Source of the DNA: Candidatus Stramentimicrobium fermentans
GTDB lineage: Bacteria > Atribacterota > Phoenicimicrobiia > Phoenicimicrobiales > Stramentimicrobiaceae
NCBI GenBank assembly: GCA_012520575.1
Contig: JAAYOB010000017.1
Span: forward strand, 22,832 to 86,831
Reading direction: 5' to 3'
DNA: 64,000 nucleotides
Position numbers and translations under genes: made by a program. Of the stretch, positions 1 to 8,272 are shown in pieces; position 1 is the stretch's first letter; each line of letters begins with the position of its first letter. Below the pieces are notes generated by a model. That model was not told the origin of the DNA and made no database searches. It saw nothing but the letters and a program-made list of their open reading frames with translations.

Positions 1-409
1 TGGAAGAGTTATGAAGGTTGGGAAAGAAGATATCATCGGCTTACTGACCGCTCTTCAGATTTATTTGAAAAAAGATTTTAAAAAAGAACATCAGGAATGG
101 AAGAATAAAATTCACTACCTGGTAGCAAATTTAAATAAATTACCATATTTGAAAGCAGTACAAACCGAATTTGACGAAGTTGACCGGCCAGTTCCCAGGG
201 TTCAGTTATGGGTTGATGAAAAGGATGTAAAATATACCGCTTATGAAATTGTTGCTAATCTTAAGAATAATAACCCGCCAATATGGGTTCAGGAGTTTAG
301 CTTACATGAAAGTATAATTCTCTTAAATCCAGTCTGTCTTGCGGATGGAGAAGAGAAACTTATTGTTGAGGGATTTCAAAATCTCTGGAAGTTATGGAAT
401 TTAATCTAG
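1..409 (+). CDS. SelA-like PLP-dependent enzyme, C-terminal part (cut by window start)
   Basis: The reading frame is open from base 2 and ends at a TAG at 407-409, so only the C-terminal small domain (about 135 residues) is seen. It aligns by eye with the end of the complete SelA-like protein at 1753-2874: both have a GR-x-MK-x-x-KE-x-I-x-GL segment, a charged helix, and a closing LNP-x-x-L-A-x-GEEKL motif. SelA-like proteins outside selenocysteine synthesis include ammonia-lyases of amino-sugar acids such as D-glucosaminate-6-phosphate. The PLP lysine lies upstream of the window. It is followed 75 bases later by the phosphofructokinase-like gene, probably in one operon. The exact substrate is unknown. 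Confidence 0.75.
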   Translation, partial: GRVMKVGKEDIIGLLTALQIYLKKDFKKEHQEWKNKIHYLVANLNKLPYLKAVQTEFDEVDRPVPRVQLWVDEKDVKYTAYEIVANLKNNNPPIWVQEFSLHESIILLNPVCLADGEEKLIVEGFQNLWKLWNLI

Positions 410-484
410 TTATCAGATGCTGTATAGATAGTACTGGTATAACAGCAATGCTTATTTCTAAAAAGAGTAACAGGTAATAATTTA

Positions 485-1687
485 GTGGTAAAAAGAAACG
501 CAATTGTAGGACAGTTAGGTGGACCAACCTCCGTAATCAATGCCAGCCTTTCTGGACTTATTCAAGAAGGATTTAAGTCCAAAAAGATAAAACATATCCT
601 TGGCATGAGGGATGGAATTACCGGTTTATTAAGAGATAGGATTGTAGATTTAGGAAAGGAAAGTCCAGAAGCAGTCCGTTCACTGAAATATATACCGTCA
701 TCTATTTTAGGTTCTTCCAGGTATATATTGAAAAAGAAAGACTTCCAGAAAATTATTAGACAACTTCAAAGATACAATATTGGTTACCTTTTCCTTATTG
801 GGGGAAATGGTACCATGGAGATTAGCCGACAAATAGAGCAATACTGCAAAAAAAATGATTATCAGATAAATGTAATCGGGATACCAAAAACAGTTGATAA
901 CGACCTTTGTTCTACTGACCATGCTCCCGGCTTTGCTTCTGCAGCCAGATATATCTGTCTTTCAGTTTTACAGGGTGGAAGATTGGCCAGGGATATGCAG
1001 AGCATTGATAAATTTGTTATTCTACAAACGGTAGGCAGAAGCACAGGGTGGCTAGCTGCCTCTTCGATAATGGCAAAACGTAAGGAAGAAGAAGCCCCAC
1101 ACCTTATTTACATACCAGAGCGACCTCTAAACCGAAGGAAATTTTTGTCAAGTGTAAAAGAGTGTATCGAGAAGTATGGGTGGGTTTATATTGTGTGTGG
1201 TGAAGGTATTGTTTGGGAGGATAATAGTTTTGTAGCCAGTCACTATTCCCCGGATACTAGCGAGAAAGAATTCGGAGCGATGGGAGGAGGAAGTGCAGCA
1301 CTTAATCTGCATAGGGCTATCTATCAAGAAATGAATTTAAGAGGAGAGTTTCAAATTACGGAATCTTTGCCAATGTGTGCAATGGACCGCGCAAGTGAAA
1401 TTGATATTGAAGAAGCATATGCCTGTGGGGTAAAAGCTGTTAAATTAGCCGAAGAAGGATTTTCTGGAGGAATGGTTTCAATTACGCGTACCAGCAACAA
1501 TCCTTATAAAATAGAGCTGAACTCAGTTCCCTTTGGAGAAGTAGCCCTCAAGGTTAGATTAATGGATGATGTATTTATTAATAAGCAAGGCAATTTTGTA
1601 ACAGATGAATTCATAAAATATATAAAACCCTTGGTGGGTAAAATTCCTGAATATGGTGAACTGAGATTAGAAAAAGTAGATTTTTGA
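485..1687 (+). CDS. 6-phosphofructokinase family protein, PPi-type lineage, divergent paralogue
   Basis: A 400-residue protein of normal phosphofructokinase length. It starts with GTG behind a weak AGG-containing site. The nucleotide/phosphate loop reads GGNGT (residues 106-110), where ATP enzymes have GGDGS and PPi enzymes GGDDS. The catalytic stretch is PKTVDND (134-140); its lysine (K135) is the PPi-enzyme hallmark, and both aspartates are kept. GRSTGW also fits the PPi lineage. The Asp that usually helps bind Mg is Asn108, and the usual QRGG-type sugar-phosphate segment is replaced by GAMGGGSAAL. It sits between two SelA-like genes rather than with glycolytic genes. I infer phosphorylation of a hexose- or pentose-phosphate-like compound, or a changed donor. 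Ordinary glycolytic function is possible but less likely. Confidence 0.75.
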   Translation: MVKRNAIVGQLGGPTSVINASLSGLIQEGFKSKKIKHILGMRDGITGLLRDRIVDLGKESPEAVRSLKYIPSSILGSSRYILKKKDFQKIIRQLQRYNIGYLFLIGGNGTMEISRQIEQYCKKNDYQINVIGIPKTVDNDLCSTDHAPGFASAARYICLSVLQGGRLARDMQSIDKFVILQTVGRSTGWLAASSIMAKRKEEEAPHLIYIPERPLNRRKFLSSVKECIEKYGWVYIVCGEGIVWEDNSFVASHYSPDTSEKEFGAMGGGSAALNLHRAIYQEMNLRGEFQITESLPMCAMDRASEIDIEEAYACGVKAVKLAEEGFSGGMVSITRTSNNPYKIELNSVPFGEVALKVRLMDDVFINKQGNFVTDEFIKYIKPLVGKIPEYGELRLEKVDF

Positions 1688-1752
1688 GATGAAATAATAG
1701 TATTGGATTGAAATAATAGTTGTTGGTTCTTTGTTTGGAGAGGAGAAAATCA

Positions 1753-2874
1753 ATGGCCAACTATGAGGATTTAGGCGTAAAGAGGATTATCAATGCAGCA
1801 GGTACCTATACCAAATTTGGTGGTTCTTTAATTCCTTCTGAAATAATAGAAGCAATGGAGGATGCTTCGCATTCTTTCGTGGATATAGATGAGTTATTGC
1901 AAAAATCTGGTGAGTATATTGCCAGATGTCTTAATGTGGAAGCTGCGTTGGTTACAGCCGGAGCAGCTGCCGGATTAACTTTATCAGCAGCAGCCTGTAT
2001 AGCTGGGTCTGAACCTAAATGTATAAAAGCACTCCCCAATTCAGAAGGGATGAAAAATGAGTTCATAATTATGCGTTGTCATCGTAATCCGTATGATCAA
2101 GCTTTAATAATGGCTGGTGCAAAACTAATTGAAGTTGGCAATGCCATTGAAACCCACCTATATGAGGTAGAGGGTGCTATTAATGAAAAGACAGTTGGGA
2201 TAGTATTTTTTATACAGTCAGAGATGTTGGAAGCCTCTCTTTCTTTAAAAGAAATTATTACTATAGCTCAAGATAAAAATATTAAGGTTATTGTTGATGC
2301 GGCTGGTGAACTACCCCCCATTGAAAATCTCGTTAAATTTGTGAAAATGGGCGCAGATATCGTGCTGTTTAGTGGAGGAAAAGATATACGTGGTCCTCAA
2401 TCTTCCGGGCTGATGGTGGGGAAAAAGGATATTGTTGAAATTTGCCGTTTGCATGGTTACCCGCATCATGCCATTGGGAGGCCTATGAAATTAGACAAGG
2501 AAACAATTATGGGTTTGGTAAGAGCAATTGAGTTATACTTAAAAGAGGATCATCAGCAGAGAATAAAAAAATGGGAAGAACAGGTTGAATATCTTAAAAA
2601 AGGATTGGATAATATTCCTTATATCCAGGTCTTTTCTGGATATCCGACACAACCGTTAACCCAGCCTGCTACAATTCCCCGGGTTTATGTTAAATTTAAT
2701 GAAAAAACCTTAGGTATGACCAAAGAAGATATTGCTCAAAAGCTATATGAAGGCAATCCACGCATTGCGACTGTTGTGGAAAAAAATTATTTAACACTTA
2801 ATCCTCATATGCTTGCCAGTGGAGAAGAGAAATTAGTGTTAGAGAAGATTAAAGAAATTATAAAGAAGAATTAA
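1753..2874 (+). CDS. SelA-like PLP-dependent enzyme (amino-acid/amino-sugar-acid lyase type)
   Basis: A 373-residue fold-type I PLP protein of the SelA / D-glucosaminate-6-phosphate ammonia-lyase group. The ATG at 1753 was chosen because a GGAGAGGAG site lies just upstream; an in-frame TTG further up has no such site. Visible features are the N-terminal RIINAAGTYTKFGGS segment, a glycine/alanine-rich cofactor loop (TAGAAAGLTLSAAA, about 68-81), Asp182 in VDAAGELPP, which should contact the pyridine nitrogen, and the probable Schiff-base Lys210 in FSGGKDIRGPQSSG. There is no sign of selenocysteine machinery nearby, so tRNA-dependent selenocysteine synthesis is unlikely. It is a paralogue of the truncated protein at the window start. 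The two may act on different stereoisomers or form a mixed oligomer, which is inference. Confidence 0.82.
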   Translation: MANYEDLGVKRIINAAGTYTKFGGSLIPSEIIEAMEDASHSFVDIDELLQKSGEYIARCLNVEAALVTAGAAAGLTLSAAACIAGSEPKCIKALPNSEGMKNEFIIMRCHRNPYDQALIMAGAKLIEVGNAIETHLYEVEGAINEKTVGIVFFIQSEMLEASLSLKEIITIAQDKNIKVIVDAAGELPPIENLVKFVKMGADIVLFSGGKDIRGPQSSGLMVGKKDIVEICRLHGYPHHAIGRPMKLDKETIMGLVRAIELYLKEDHQQRIKKWEEQVEYLKKGLDNIPYIQVFSGYPTQPLTQPATIPRVYVKFNEKTLGMTKEDIAQKLYEGNPRIATVVEKNYLTLNPHMLASGEEKLVLEKIKEIIKKN

Positions 2875-2917
2875 TTAACACATTTTAATTACAAGAATGG
2901 ATACGGAGGAATTGATT

Positions 2918-4009
2918 GTGATTAAATACCAGTTGTCAATACCAGGACCTACGGAATGTGACCCTGAAGTATTGAATGAACTTAACCGTCCCAGTATTCC
3001 ACATTATGGTAATCTCTGGATGGATTATTATCTGGAAACGCTCCAGAAATTACAGAAAGTTTATCAAACCGAGAATAGTGTCTTTATTATGCCATCTTCA
3101 GGCTCAGGAGCACTGGATGCCACCATGGCTAGTTTAAATGGTAAAAAGGGGCTGATTTTAAATAACGGCACTTTCGGAGAACGTTTATACGAAATTGCCT
3201 CTCATTATTTAAAAGAAATAACTGTTATTAAAAAGGATCCTGGAGAATGGTTTTTAATAGAGGAGGTCGAAAAATATTTAAAAAAGAATAGGTATGATTT
3301 ATTGGCAGTGGTGCATGGTGAAACTTCTACTGGTATGGTAAATCATTTGGAAGAGCTATCAAAATTGTGTGCAAAGAAAGATGTCTTGTTCGTGGTCGAT
3401 GCCATCTCTTCATTAGGGGGAGTTGAGTTATCGGTTGATAAACTAGGAATTGATTTTTGCGTATCTGCCAGCCAGAAGGCCTTAGGCTCAGTCCCCGGTT
3501 TATCTACCATAGCTATCAGTGCCAAAGGATGGGAAAGAATGGCATCAGAATCTGATATTCCAGGCTGGTATCTCAATCTAAGAACATGGCAAAGGTATGA
3601 GAAAGAATGGGGAGATTGGCACCCCTTTCCGATTACTTTACCGGTACACCTCTTTTTTGCTTTACACAAAGCTCTGGACCAGATTTTTGAAGAAGGCCTG
3701 GAACAAAGATGGACAAGGCATAAAAGGATTACTGAAATGCTATGCACTGCTTTAGAGCAAGAAGGGATATCTTTATTCATAAAAAATAAAGAGTTTCTCC
3801 TACCTACAGTTACCTCGGCAGTCTTACCGGGAGAAAGGACCTCCGAAGGATTGCAAACATATTTGAAAGAGGAGTATGGAATACTGGTAGCAGGGGGCGT
3901 TGGACCATTAAGAAAAAAAGTTTTTAGAATAGGACATATGGCTTATTCTGCACAGGAACATTTAATTAAAAGAGTGATAGCAGGCATTAAGGCTTTCATG
4001 AAGATATAA
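2918..4009 (+). CDS. Alanine/serine-glyoxylate aminotransferase family protein (class V)
   Basis: The protein has 363 residues if it starts at GTG 2918, which follows a GGAGG site by 8-9 bases. The ATG at 2897 would put that site inside the gene. The N-terminus IPGPTECDPEVL is the typical PGPT opening of the AGXT/SGAT group. MPSSGSGALDATMAS is the phosphate-binding turn, VVDAISSLGG carries the pyridine-N aspartate, and Lys187 in SASQKALG is the probable PLP lysine. The family moves amino groups between alanine, serine or phosphonate substrates and glyoxylate or other 2-oxo acids. It follows the SelA-like gene by 43 bases, so it is probably in the same operon and supplies or removes an amino group in that pathway. 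The exact amino donor cannot be read from sequence. Confidence 0.82.
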   Translation: MIKYQLSIPGPTECDPEVLNELNRPSIPHYGNLWMDYYLETLQKLQKVYQTENSVFIMPSSGSGALDATMASLNGKKGLILNNGTFGERLYEIASHYLKEITVIKKDPGEWFLIEEVEKYLKKNRYDLLAVVHGETSTGMVNHLEELSKLCAKKDVLFVVDAISSLGGVELSVDKLGIDFCVSASQKALGSVPGLSTIAISAKGWERMASESDIPGWYLNLRTWQRYEKEWGDWHPFPITLPVHLFFALHKALDQIFEEGLEQRWTRHKRITEMLCTALEQEGISLFIKNKEFLLPTVTSAVLPGERTSEGLQTYLKEEYGILVAGGVGPLRKKVFRIGHMAYSAQEHLIKRVIAGIKAFMKI

Positions 4010-4428
4010 TAGCTACCGGTGAAAATTAGATAACTTGTATCTGGCCGCCAGAATTTGCAAAATGTATCATGATTTAAAGTAATAGTTTATCAGTTCCTTA
4101 GGGCAGAAAACCATGGGTTTACCTATGATAAATGAATAAGCGACGATATAATGCACTGACGGAGGAGTATCCTAGCAAGTACGGAGGATATAAGAACTAG
4201 TCCCCATATCAAATATCAAATCTTGACGGCAAAGAATACCCACTTTGTAAAAAGTATTTCTTGCAAAAATATATTTATTAGATTATTATTTTGCTCAGTT
4301 ATATTTTCCAACTGTTCTTTTATTAATACATTATGATGGCACCTTTGTAGGTATATATAGAATGTTTATTTGACAGCATTAATTCAATTTAACGTAGTTT
4401 TAAAATTTTGATGTGTAGGAGTTAATAT
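4010..4428. other. AT-rich intergenic stretch with possible coding relic
   Basis: No intact gene is seen. Around 4130-4270 a plus-strand frame reads like coding sequence (it contains KRRYNALTEEYPSKYGGYK) but is interrupted by stops, so it may be a decayed gene; I cannot name a family. A TTGACA at 4370-4375 could be a -35 box for the downstream dehydrogenase, but no good -10 box follows at 16-18 bases. Confidence 0.3.
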
Positions 4429-5394
4429 ATGAAAATTGTAGTATTAAATGGATACGTGTTGAACCCTGGCGATCTTAAATGGGATAACTTAAAGGCATTA
4501 GGAGATGTAATAATATATGAACACACTTCATTAACAGATGAAGAAGAAATTATCTCACATATAAATGATGCTGAAATTGTTTTTACAAGTATGTCACCAA
4601 TTAAAGCCAAAGCTTTAAACGAATGTCCAAATATAAAATTTATTTGTACATTACACACCGGATACGACAATATTGATATAGATCTCGCAAAAGAAAAGGG
4701 CATACTAGTTGCTAATATTCCTAATTACGGATCTGAAGCTGTTGCCCAACATGCTATTGCTCTACTATTAGAAATAACTAATCAGGTCGGTCATCATAAC
4801 ATGGCTGTGCATAAAGGTCGGTGGGAATCTACTAATGAATGGAGTTTTTGGGATTTTCCACTAGTTGAGCTTAATAGTAAGACCATTGGTATTATTGGAT
4901 TTGGGAGAATAGGTCAAAAAACTGGCATGATTGCAAAAGCAATAGGTATGAAAGTAATAGCAAATGACTATGTTCAGAATGACTCTGGAAGAGAAATAGG
5001 GGCATATGTGGAGTTAGATGAATTATTAAGATCATCTGATATCATAGCATTACATTGCCCGTTACTACCTTCAACAACAGGGATTATAAATAGGAATAAT
5101 ATTGCCAAGATGAAAGATGGAGTTATCATTATAAACAATAGCCGCGGACAGCTTGTAGTTGAGCAAGATCTTGCAGATGCTTTAAATAGTGGGAAGGTTC
5201 TTGCTGCAGGTTTAGATGTGGTAAGCTCGGAACCTATAAAAAAAGATAATCCTCTCTTAAAGGCTAAAAATTGTTTCATTACCCCACACATTTCCTGGGC
5301 ACCAAGAGAAAGTAGGGAGAGATTACTAGATATCGCTATTAATAATTTGGTTAAATATATTGAAGGTACTCCAGTAAATTTGGTTAATAGTTAA
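4429..5394 (+). CDS. D-2-hydroxyacid dehydrogenase (glycerate/hydroxypyruvate reductase type)
   Basis: A 321-residue cytosolic NAD(P)-dependent dehydrogenase that interconverts a D-2-hydroxy acid and a 2-oxo acid. The start ATG follows TAGGAGTT at good spacing. The dinucleotide fold is IGIIGFGRIGQK. The family's catalytic triad is visible: Arg in NNSRGQ, Glu in VSSEP and His in ITPHISW. HTGYDNIDIDLAKEKGI is the usual first family signature. It stands alone between two gene-poor gaps, so it is probably transcribed by itself. Its neighbours (PLP enzymes before, a hydroxy-acid island after) suggest a hydroxypyruvate-, glycerate- or related hydroxy-acid step. Phosphoglycerate dehydrogenase is less likely because there is no ACT domain. 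Confidence 0.88.
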   Translation: MKIVVLNGYVLNPGDLKWDNLKALGDVIIYEHTSLTDEEEIISHINDAEIVFTSMSPIKAKALNECPNIKFICTLHTGYDNIDIDLAKEKGILVANIPNYGSEAVAQHAIALLLEITNQVGHHNMAVHKGRWESTNEWSFWDFPLVELNSKTIGIIGFGRIGQKTGMIAKAIGMKVIANDYVQNDSGREIGAYVELDELLRSSDIIALHCPLLPSTTGIINRNNIAKMKDGVIIINNSRGQLVVEQDLADALNSGKVLAAGLDVVSSEPIKKDNPLLKAKNCFITPHISWAPRESRERLLDIAINNLVKYIEGTPVNLVNS

Positions 5395-6344
5395 TATTGT
5401 CTTTAGTTATATCGACATATTGGTATTGCTTACTGTCTCATAAAATTGTATTTATACCATACGGATATCTATTGCAGCACTCAATCATGGTACCGGCAGA
5501 GTTTAAAATAAGGAAGGTCGGTTAAATTAAGGGAACCATCCGAGCTGATGAGTTTGATGATTAGATGGACCGCCCTTCTTAAATCTTGGACAGTATCAGA
5601 AGCTGAACAGATTAAATCTTGTTTTAGCTTGGGTTGTCACAAGTAAAAGCTGCAAGAGGGGCATCCTAGGCAAACTCCCAATTAAAAAATCATAGACTTC
5701 ATATTGTTCTAAATCTTCCATAATTTGATTCTAGCCCCGCTCTACAAAGCGGGGAGTTAGTTATTATAAGAGTGAAACAAATACAAATAAGACAATATAA
5801 TTAATAGTTCATTAAATCCACCATTATTATTGATGAGCATGATACGCGGATATAGCAATAATATATTTTCTATTCCGGCTTAAGAACTCTCAGGTAACTT
5901 TAATTAGTTTTTACTCGAACGATTGCTTTAGCTAAAGCTAGTAATGAAAAAGTGGTTATTTGGACAACTGCAATAAATCAAAAGAAATTCTCTATCTACC
6001 TTTAAATTGTTTTCTTCCTAATATTGTTTTAAGGGAAAATCTCTAAGCAGATTTGGCATAAGATGGTTTATATCGTATCGGAAGAAAACATTGTTTCCAC
6101 TAGTAATTATAAAATAGCTAAACTGGTTAAATTATCAAATTTCTTTTAATGATTTTATTATTACAATTGCAATCTTACTACCCCCCTACATAGGAATAAT
6201 CTTAAAATAAATAGTAATGAGTTAAAGTTTTTCTATTTAAGATTTCCTAAAAATAATTTAACTTTTATACTTCCTTGCTCTGATTAAGCCGATATTTTTC
6301 AAAATAAGTTTCATAAAAACTTAGTAAAATGTTTAAAAAAATCC
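5395..6344. other. Gene-poor 1-kb gap with decayed fragments
   Basis: No intact gene of normal length is seen. Three things stand out. A 41-codon minus-strand reading frame (5721 down to 5596) lies next to the 5735 hairpin. A plus-strand fragment, 5904-6005, reads TIALAKASNEKVVIWTTA and then stops; it looks like real protein sequence but I cannot assign it. An inverted pair, AAGGTCGGT (near 5513) and ACCGCCCTT (near 5569), could form an outer stem. Together they suggest accumulated gene and transposon debris rather than a regulatory desert. Confidence 0.3.
5735..5754 (-). repeat. Solo hairpin resembling an IS200/IS605 end
   Basis: CCCCGC and GCGGGG form a perfect 6-base stem around an 8-base loop. 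Read on the minus strand, the surrounding ACTCCCCGC...GCGGGGCT resembles the left-end hairpin of the dead IS200-type element near 28095 (ACTCCCCACC...GGTGGGGAT). No transposase is recognisable next to it. A rho-independent terminator is an alternative, but no T-run follows on either strand. Confidence 0.35.
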
Positions 6345-6374
6345 TTGACACTCTGTAATACAATGTTCTACTAT
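6345..6374 (+). promoter_or_regulatory. Sigma-70-like promoter opening the catabolic island
   Basis: TTGACA (6345-6350) is followed after 18 bases by TACTAT (6369-6374), which matches TATAAT at four of six positions. It lies about 50 bases before the first SDR gene. The putative operator begins at the last base of the -10 box. Confidence 0.5.
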
Positions 6375-6388
6375 GATATAAAATGATA
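6374..6388 (+). promoter_or_regulatory. Putative DeoR-family operator (copy 1)
   Basis: TGATATAAAATGATA consists of two TGATA direct repeats whose starts are 10 bases apart, one helical turn. The identical 15-mer occurs at 15940-15954 in front of the DeoR-type regulator. Here it lies just downstream of the -10 box, where a bound repressor would block transcription of the island. Confidence 0.5.
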
Positions 6389-6426
6389 TTTATATTAAAT
6401 TATAACGTATCGAGGGGTTAATATTG

Positions 6427-7209
6427 ATGAATCCATCAGAAATGTTTGACTTAAGTGGCAAAATAGCATTGGTAACTGGAGGAGGCTCAGGCCTTGGGCA
6501 ATCTAATGCAGTTGCTTTGGCAAAGGCTGGGGCTTCAATTATGTTAGCAGATATTGATTTTGAAAAAGCGGAAGATACAAGAAAAATAATATCAAAATTT
6601 AGTAATCGGGTAGATTGCTTTAAATGTGATGTTAGGTCTGCTATTGAGGTAAATAATTTGGTAGAAAAAACTATTCAGGAGTTTGGCAAGATAGATATAC
6701 TGTTAAACAGTGCAGGAATTATGCCCAAGCAAGAACCAATTTTAGAAATGAGTGAAGATAATTGGAATAGAGTAATAGATGTTAATCTAAAGGGTACTTT
6801 CCTAACTTGCCAGGCTGTTTTAAAGAAAATGATTCCCCAGAAAAAAGGAAGGATAATAAATATGGCTTCAGCTTCTGGGTTGGTGGTCAATTACAAAAGT
6901 TCACATGTTGCTCCATACTGCGCTTCGAAAGCCGGTGTAATTCTTTTAACTAAAGCTCTGGCTGTAGAAGTAGCTCCTTATGGAATCACAGTGAATGCAA
7001 TTAGTCCGGCATATATGAAAACTCAAATGACAGCATTGAAATGGGAAAAAGATAAAAATGATTATCTTAAAAAAGTGTCTATGCTTCCAGTCGGCAGAAT
7101 AGGCATTCCAGAAGAATTGAGCGGTCTCGTTATTTATCTGGCTTCCGATTGCTCTGCTTTTATGACCGGATCAAATGTAGTTATTGATGGTGGGCTTACA
7201 TGTTGGTAG
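6427..7209 (+). CDS. SDR-family oxidoreductase
   Basis: A classical short-chain dehydrogenase of about 260 residues that oxidises or reduces a secondary alcohol or ketone with NAD(P). The TGGGSGLGQ motif (about 17-25) binds the cofactor. NSAGIMP corresponds to NNAG, and the catalytic triad is Ser in NMASASG with Tyr-x3-Lys in APYCASKAG. The C-terminus GSNVVIDGG is typical of FabG-like SDRs. The ATG at 6427 lies 9 bases after GAGGGG; a TTG at 6424 is equally possible. It is the first gene behind the island promoter and is followed 36 bases later by E1 alpha, so it probably makes the oxo acid or a precursor of it. The substrate cannot be assigned. Confidence 0.88.
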   Translation: MNPSEMFDLSGKIALVTGGGSGLGQSNAVALAKAGASIMLADIDFEKAEDTRKIISKFSNRVDCFKCDVRSAIEVNNLVEKTIQEFGKIDILLNSAGIMPKQEPILEMSEDNWNRVIDVNLKGTFLTCQAVLKKMIPQKKGRIINMASASGLVVNYKSSHVAPYCASKAGVILLTKALAVEVAPYGITVNAISPAYMKTQMTALKWEKDKNDYLKKVSMLPVGRIGIPEELSGLVIYLASDCSAFMTGSNVVIDGGLTCW

Positions 7210-7245
7210 GAATTATTAAACAATATTACAGGGGGGATAGTTTTA

Positions 7246-8199
7246 ATGAATTATAGCGGTGGTTTTTTGCAAAATATGTACGTTAATTTACTTAAAGCTA
7301 GAATGTTAGAAGAAAAAATTGTTGAGCTATATCATCAGGGCAGAGTTCCTGGCTCAGTACATTCAGGTGTTGGAGAGGAAGCTACTTTTGTTGGAGGGTG
7401 CTTAGCTCTCAACGAAGATGATTATATGATGACTACTCACAGAGCAGTTTGTGCTAATTGGACAAAGGGAATCGAAATAAATAAAATATTTTGCGATTTA
7501 TTTGGGAAAAAAGAAGGTACTAATTGCGGGAAAGGAGCTGCAATTCGTATTTGTAGTGAAAAAGTATTGGGGATGAGCGGAACACAGGGAGGGGTTTTTG
7601 TAATTGCCACAGGAGCAGCTCTATCTTTAAAATTGTTAAATAAAAAAAGTGTAGTTTTGGCTTTTTTCGGGGACAATACATCAAATAGGGGAACCTTTCA
7701 TGAATCTTTAAATATAGCCTCTCTTTGGAAACTACCAGTAATATTTTTGTGTGATAATAATCAATACGGTATCTCAATTAACATAAAAGACTCTACATCA
7801 GTTGAAAATATAGCTGATCGTGGTGTTGCGTATAATATACCTACAAAAATTGTTGATGGTAATTCGATTCTCGCTGTATATGAAGCGACAAAAGAAGCTG
7901 TAAACCACGCAAAATCTGGAAATGGGCCATACTTAATTGAGGCTAAAACTTATCGTTTTAGAGGCCATATGGAAGGGGATCAGCGCTCTTATAGAACAAG
8001 AGAAGAAGAAAGTCAATGGATGGAAAAATGTCCCCTTCGTAGATTTGAAAATAAATTGCTCGAACAAGGGGTAATAACAGATACATGGATAGTTACAGAG
8101 AAGAATAAAATTGAGAAAGAAATTGAAAATGCTATCAGTTTTGCTGAAAATAGCATAGATCCCGGTAAGGAAGATTTGTTCAAAGATATTTATGCTTAG
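7246..8199 (+). CDS. 2-oxoacid dehydrogenase E1 component, alpha subunit (PDH/acetoin DH type)
   Basis: A 317-residue thiamine-diphosphate enzyme subunit that works with E1 beta to decarboxylate a 2-oxo acid (or cleave acetoin) and transfer the acyl group to lipoamide. The start ATG follows a GGGGGG site. The ThDP motif is FFGDNTSNRGTFHES. The usual GDG is GDN here, but the metal-binding Asp and Asn are both kept. The C-terminal phosphate-loop region RFRGHMEGDQRSYR resembles acetoin dehydrogenase and pyruvate dehydrogenase alpha chains. E1 beta, a lipoyl protein and an E2 core follow in order; no E3 gene is in the window. The presence of phosphotransbutyrylase and butyrate kinase in the operon favours an acyl-CoA product. 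Confidence 0.88.
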   Translation: MNYSGGFLQNMYVNLLKARMLEEKIVELYHQGRVPGSVHSGVGEEATFVGGCLALNEDDYMMTTHRAVCANWTKGIEINKIFCDLFGKKEGTNCGKGAAIRICSEKVLGMSGTQGGVFVIATGAALSLKLLNKKSVVLAFFGDNTSNRGTFHESLNIASLWKLPVIFLCDNNQYGISINIKDSTSVENIADRGVAYNIPTKIVDGNSILAVYEATKEAVNHAKSGNGPYLIEAKTYRFRGHMEGDQRSYRTREEESQWMEKCPLRRFENKLLEQGVITDTWIVTEKNKIEKEIENAISFAENSIDPGKEDLFKDIYA

Positions 8200-8272
8200 T
8201 ACCACAATTTGCAGATCGTTCCTCAAAAAATGTATTTAAAAAATTTAAAATAAACAATGATGGAGTATTAAA

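Noticed and set aside
1753-2874. True selenocysteine synthase SelA
   Set aside because: The length is about 370 residues rather than about 460, the tRNA-binding N-terminal domain is missing, and no selB or selC is nearby.
5540-5575. Hammerhead ribozyme, because of a CTGATGAG core-like string
   Set aside because: The required GAAA segment and third stem cannot be found; the match is only one conserved block.
5596-5721. Minus-strand 41-codon frame as a real gene
   Set aside because: It lacks family similarity that I recognise and a ribosome site; treated as a relic only.
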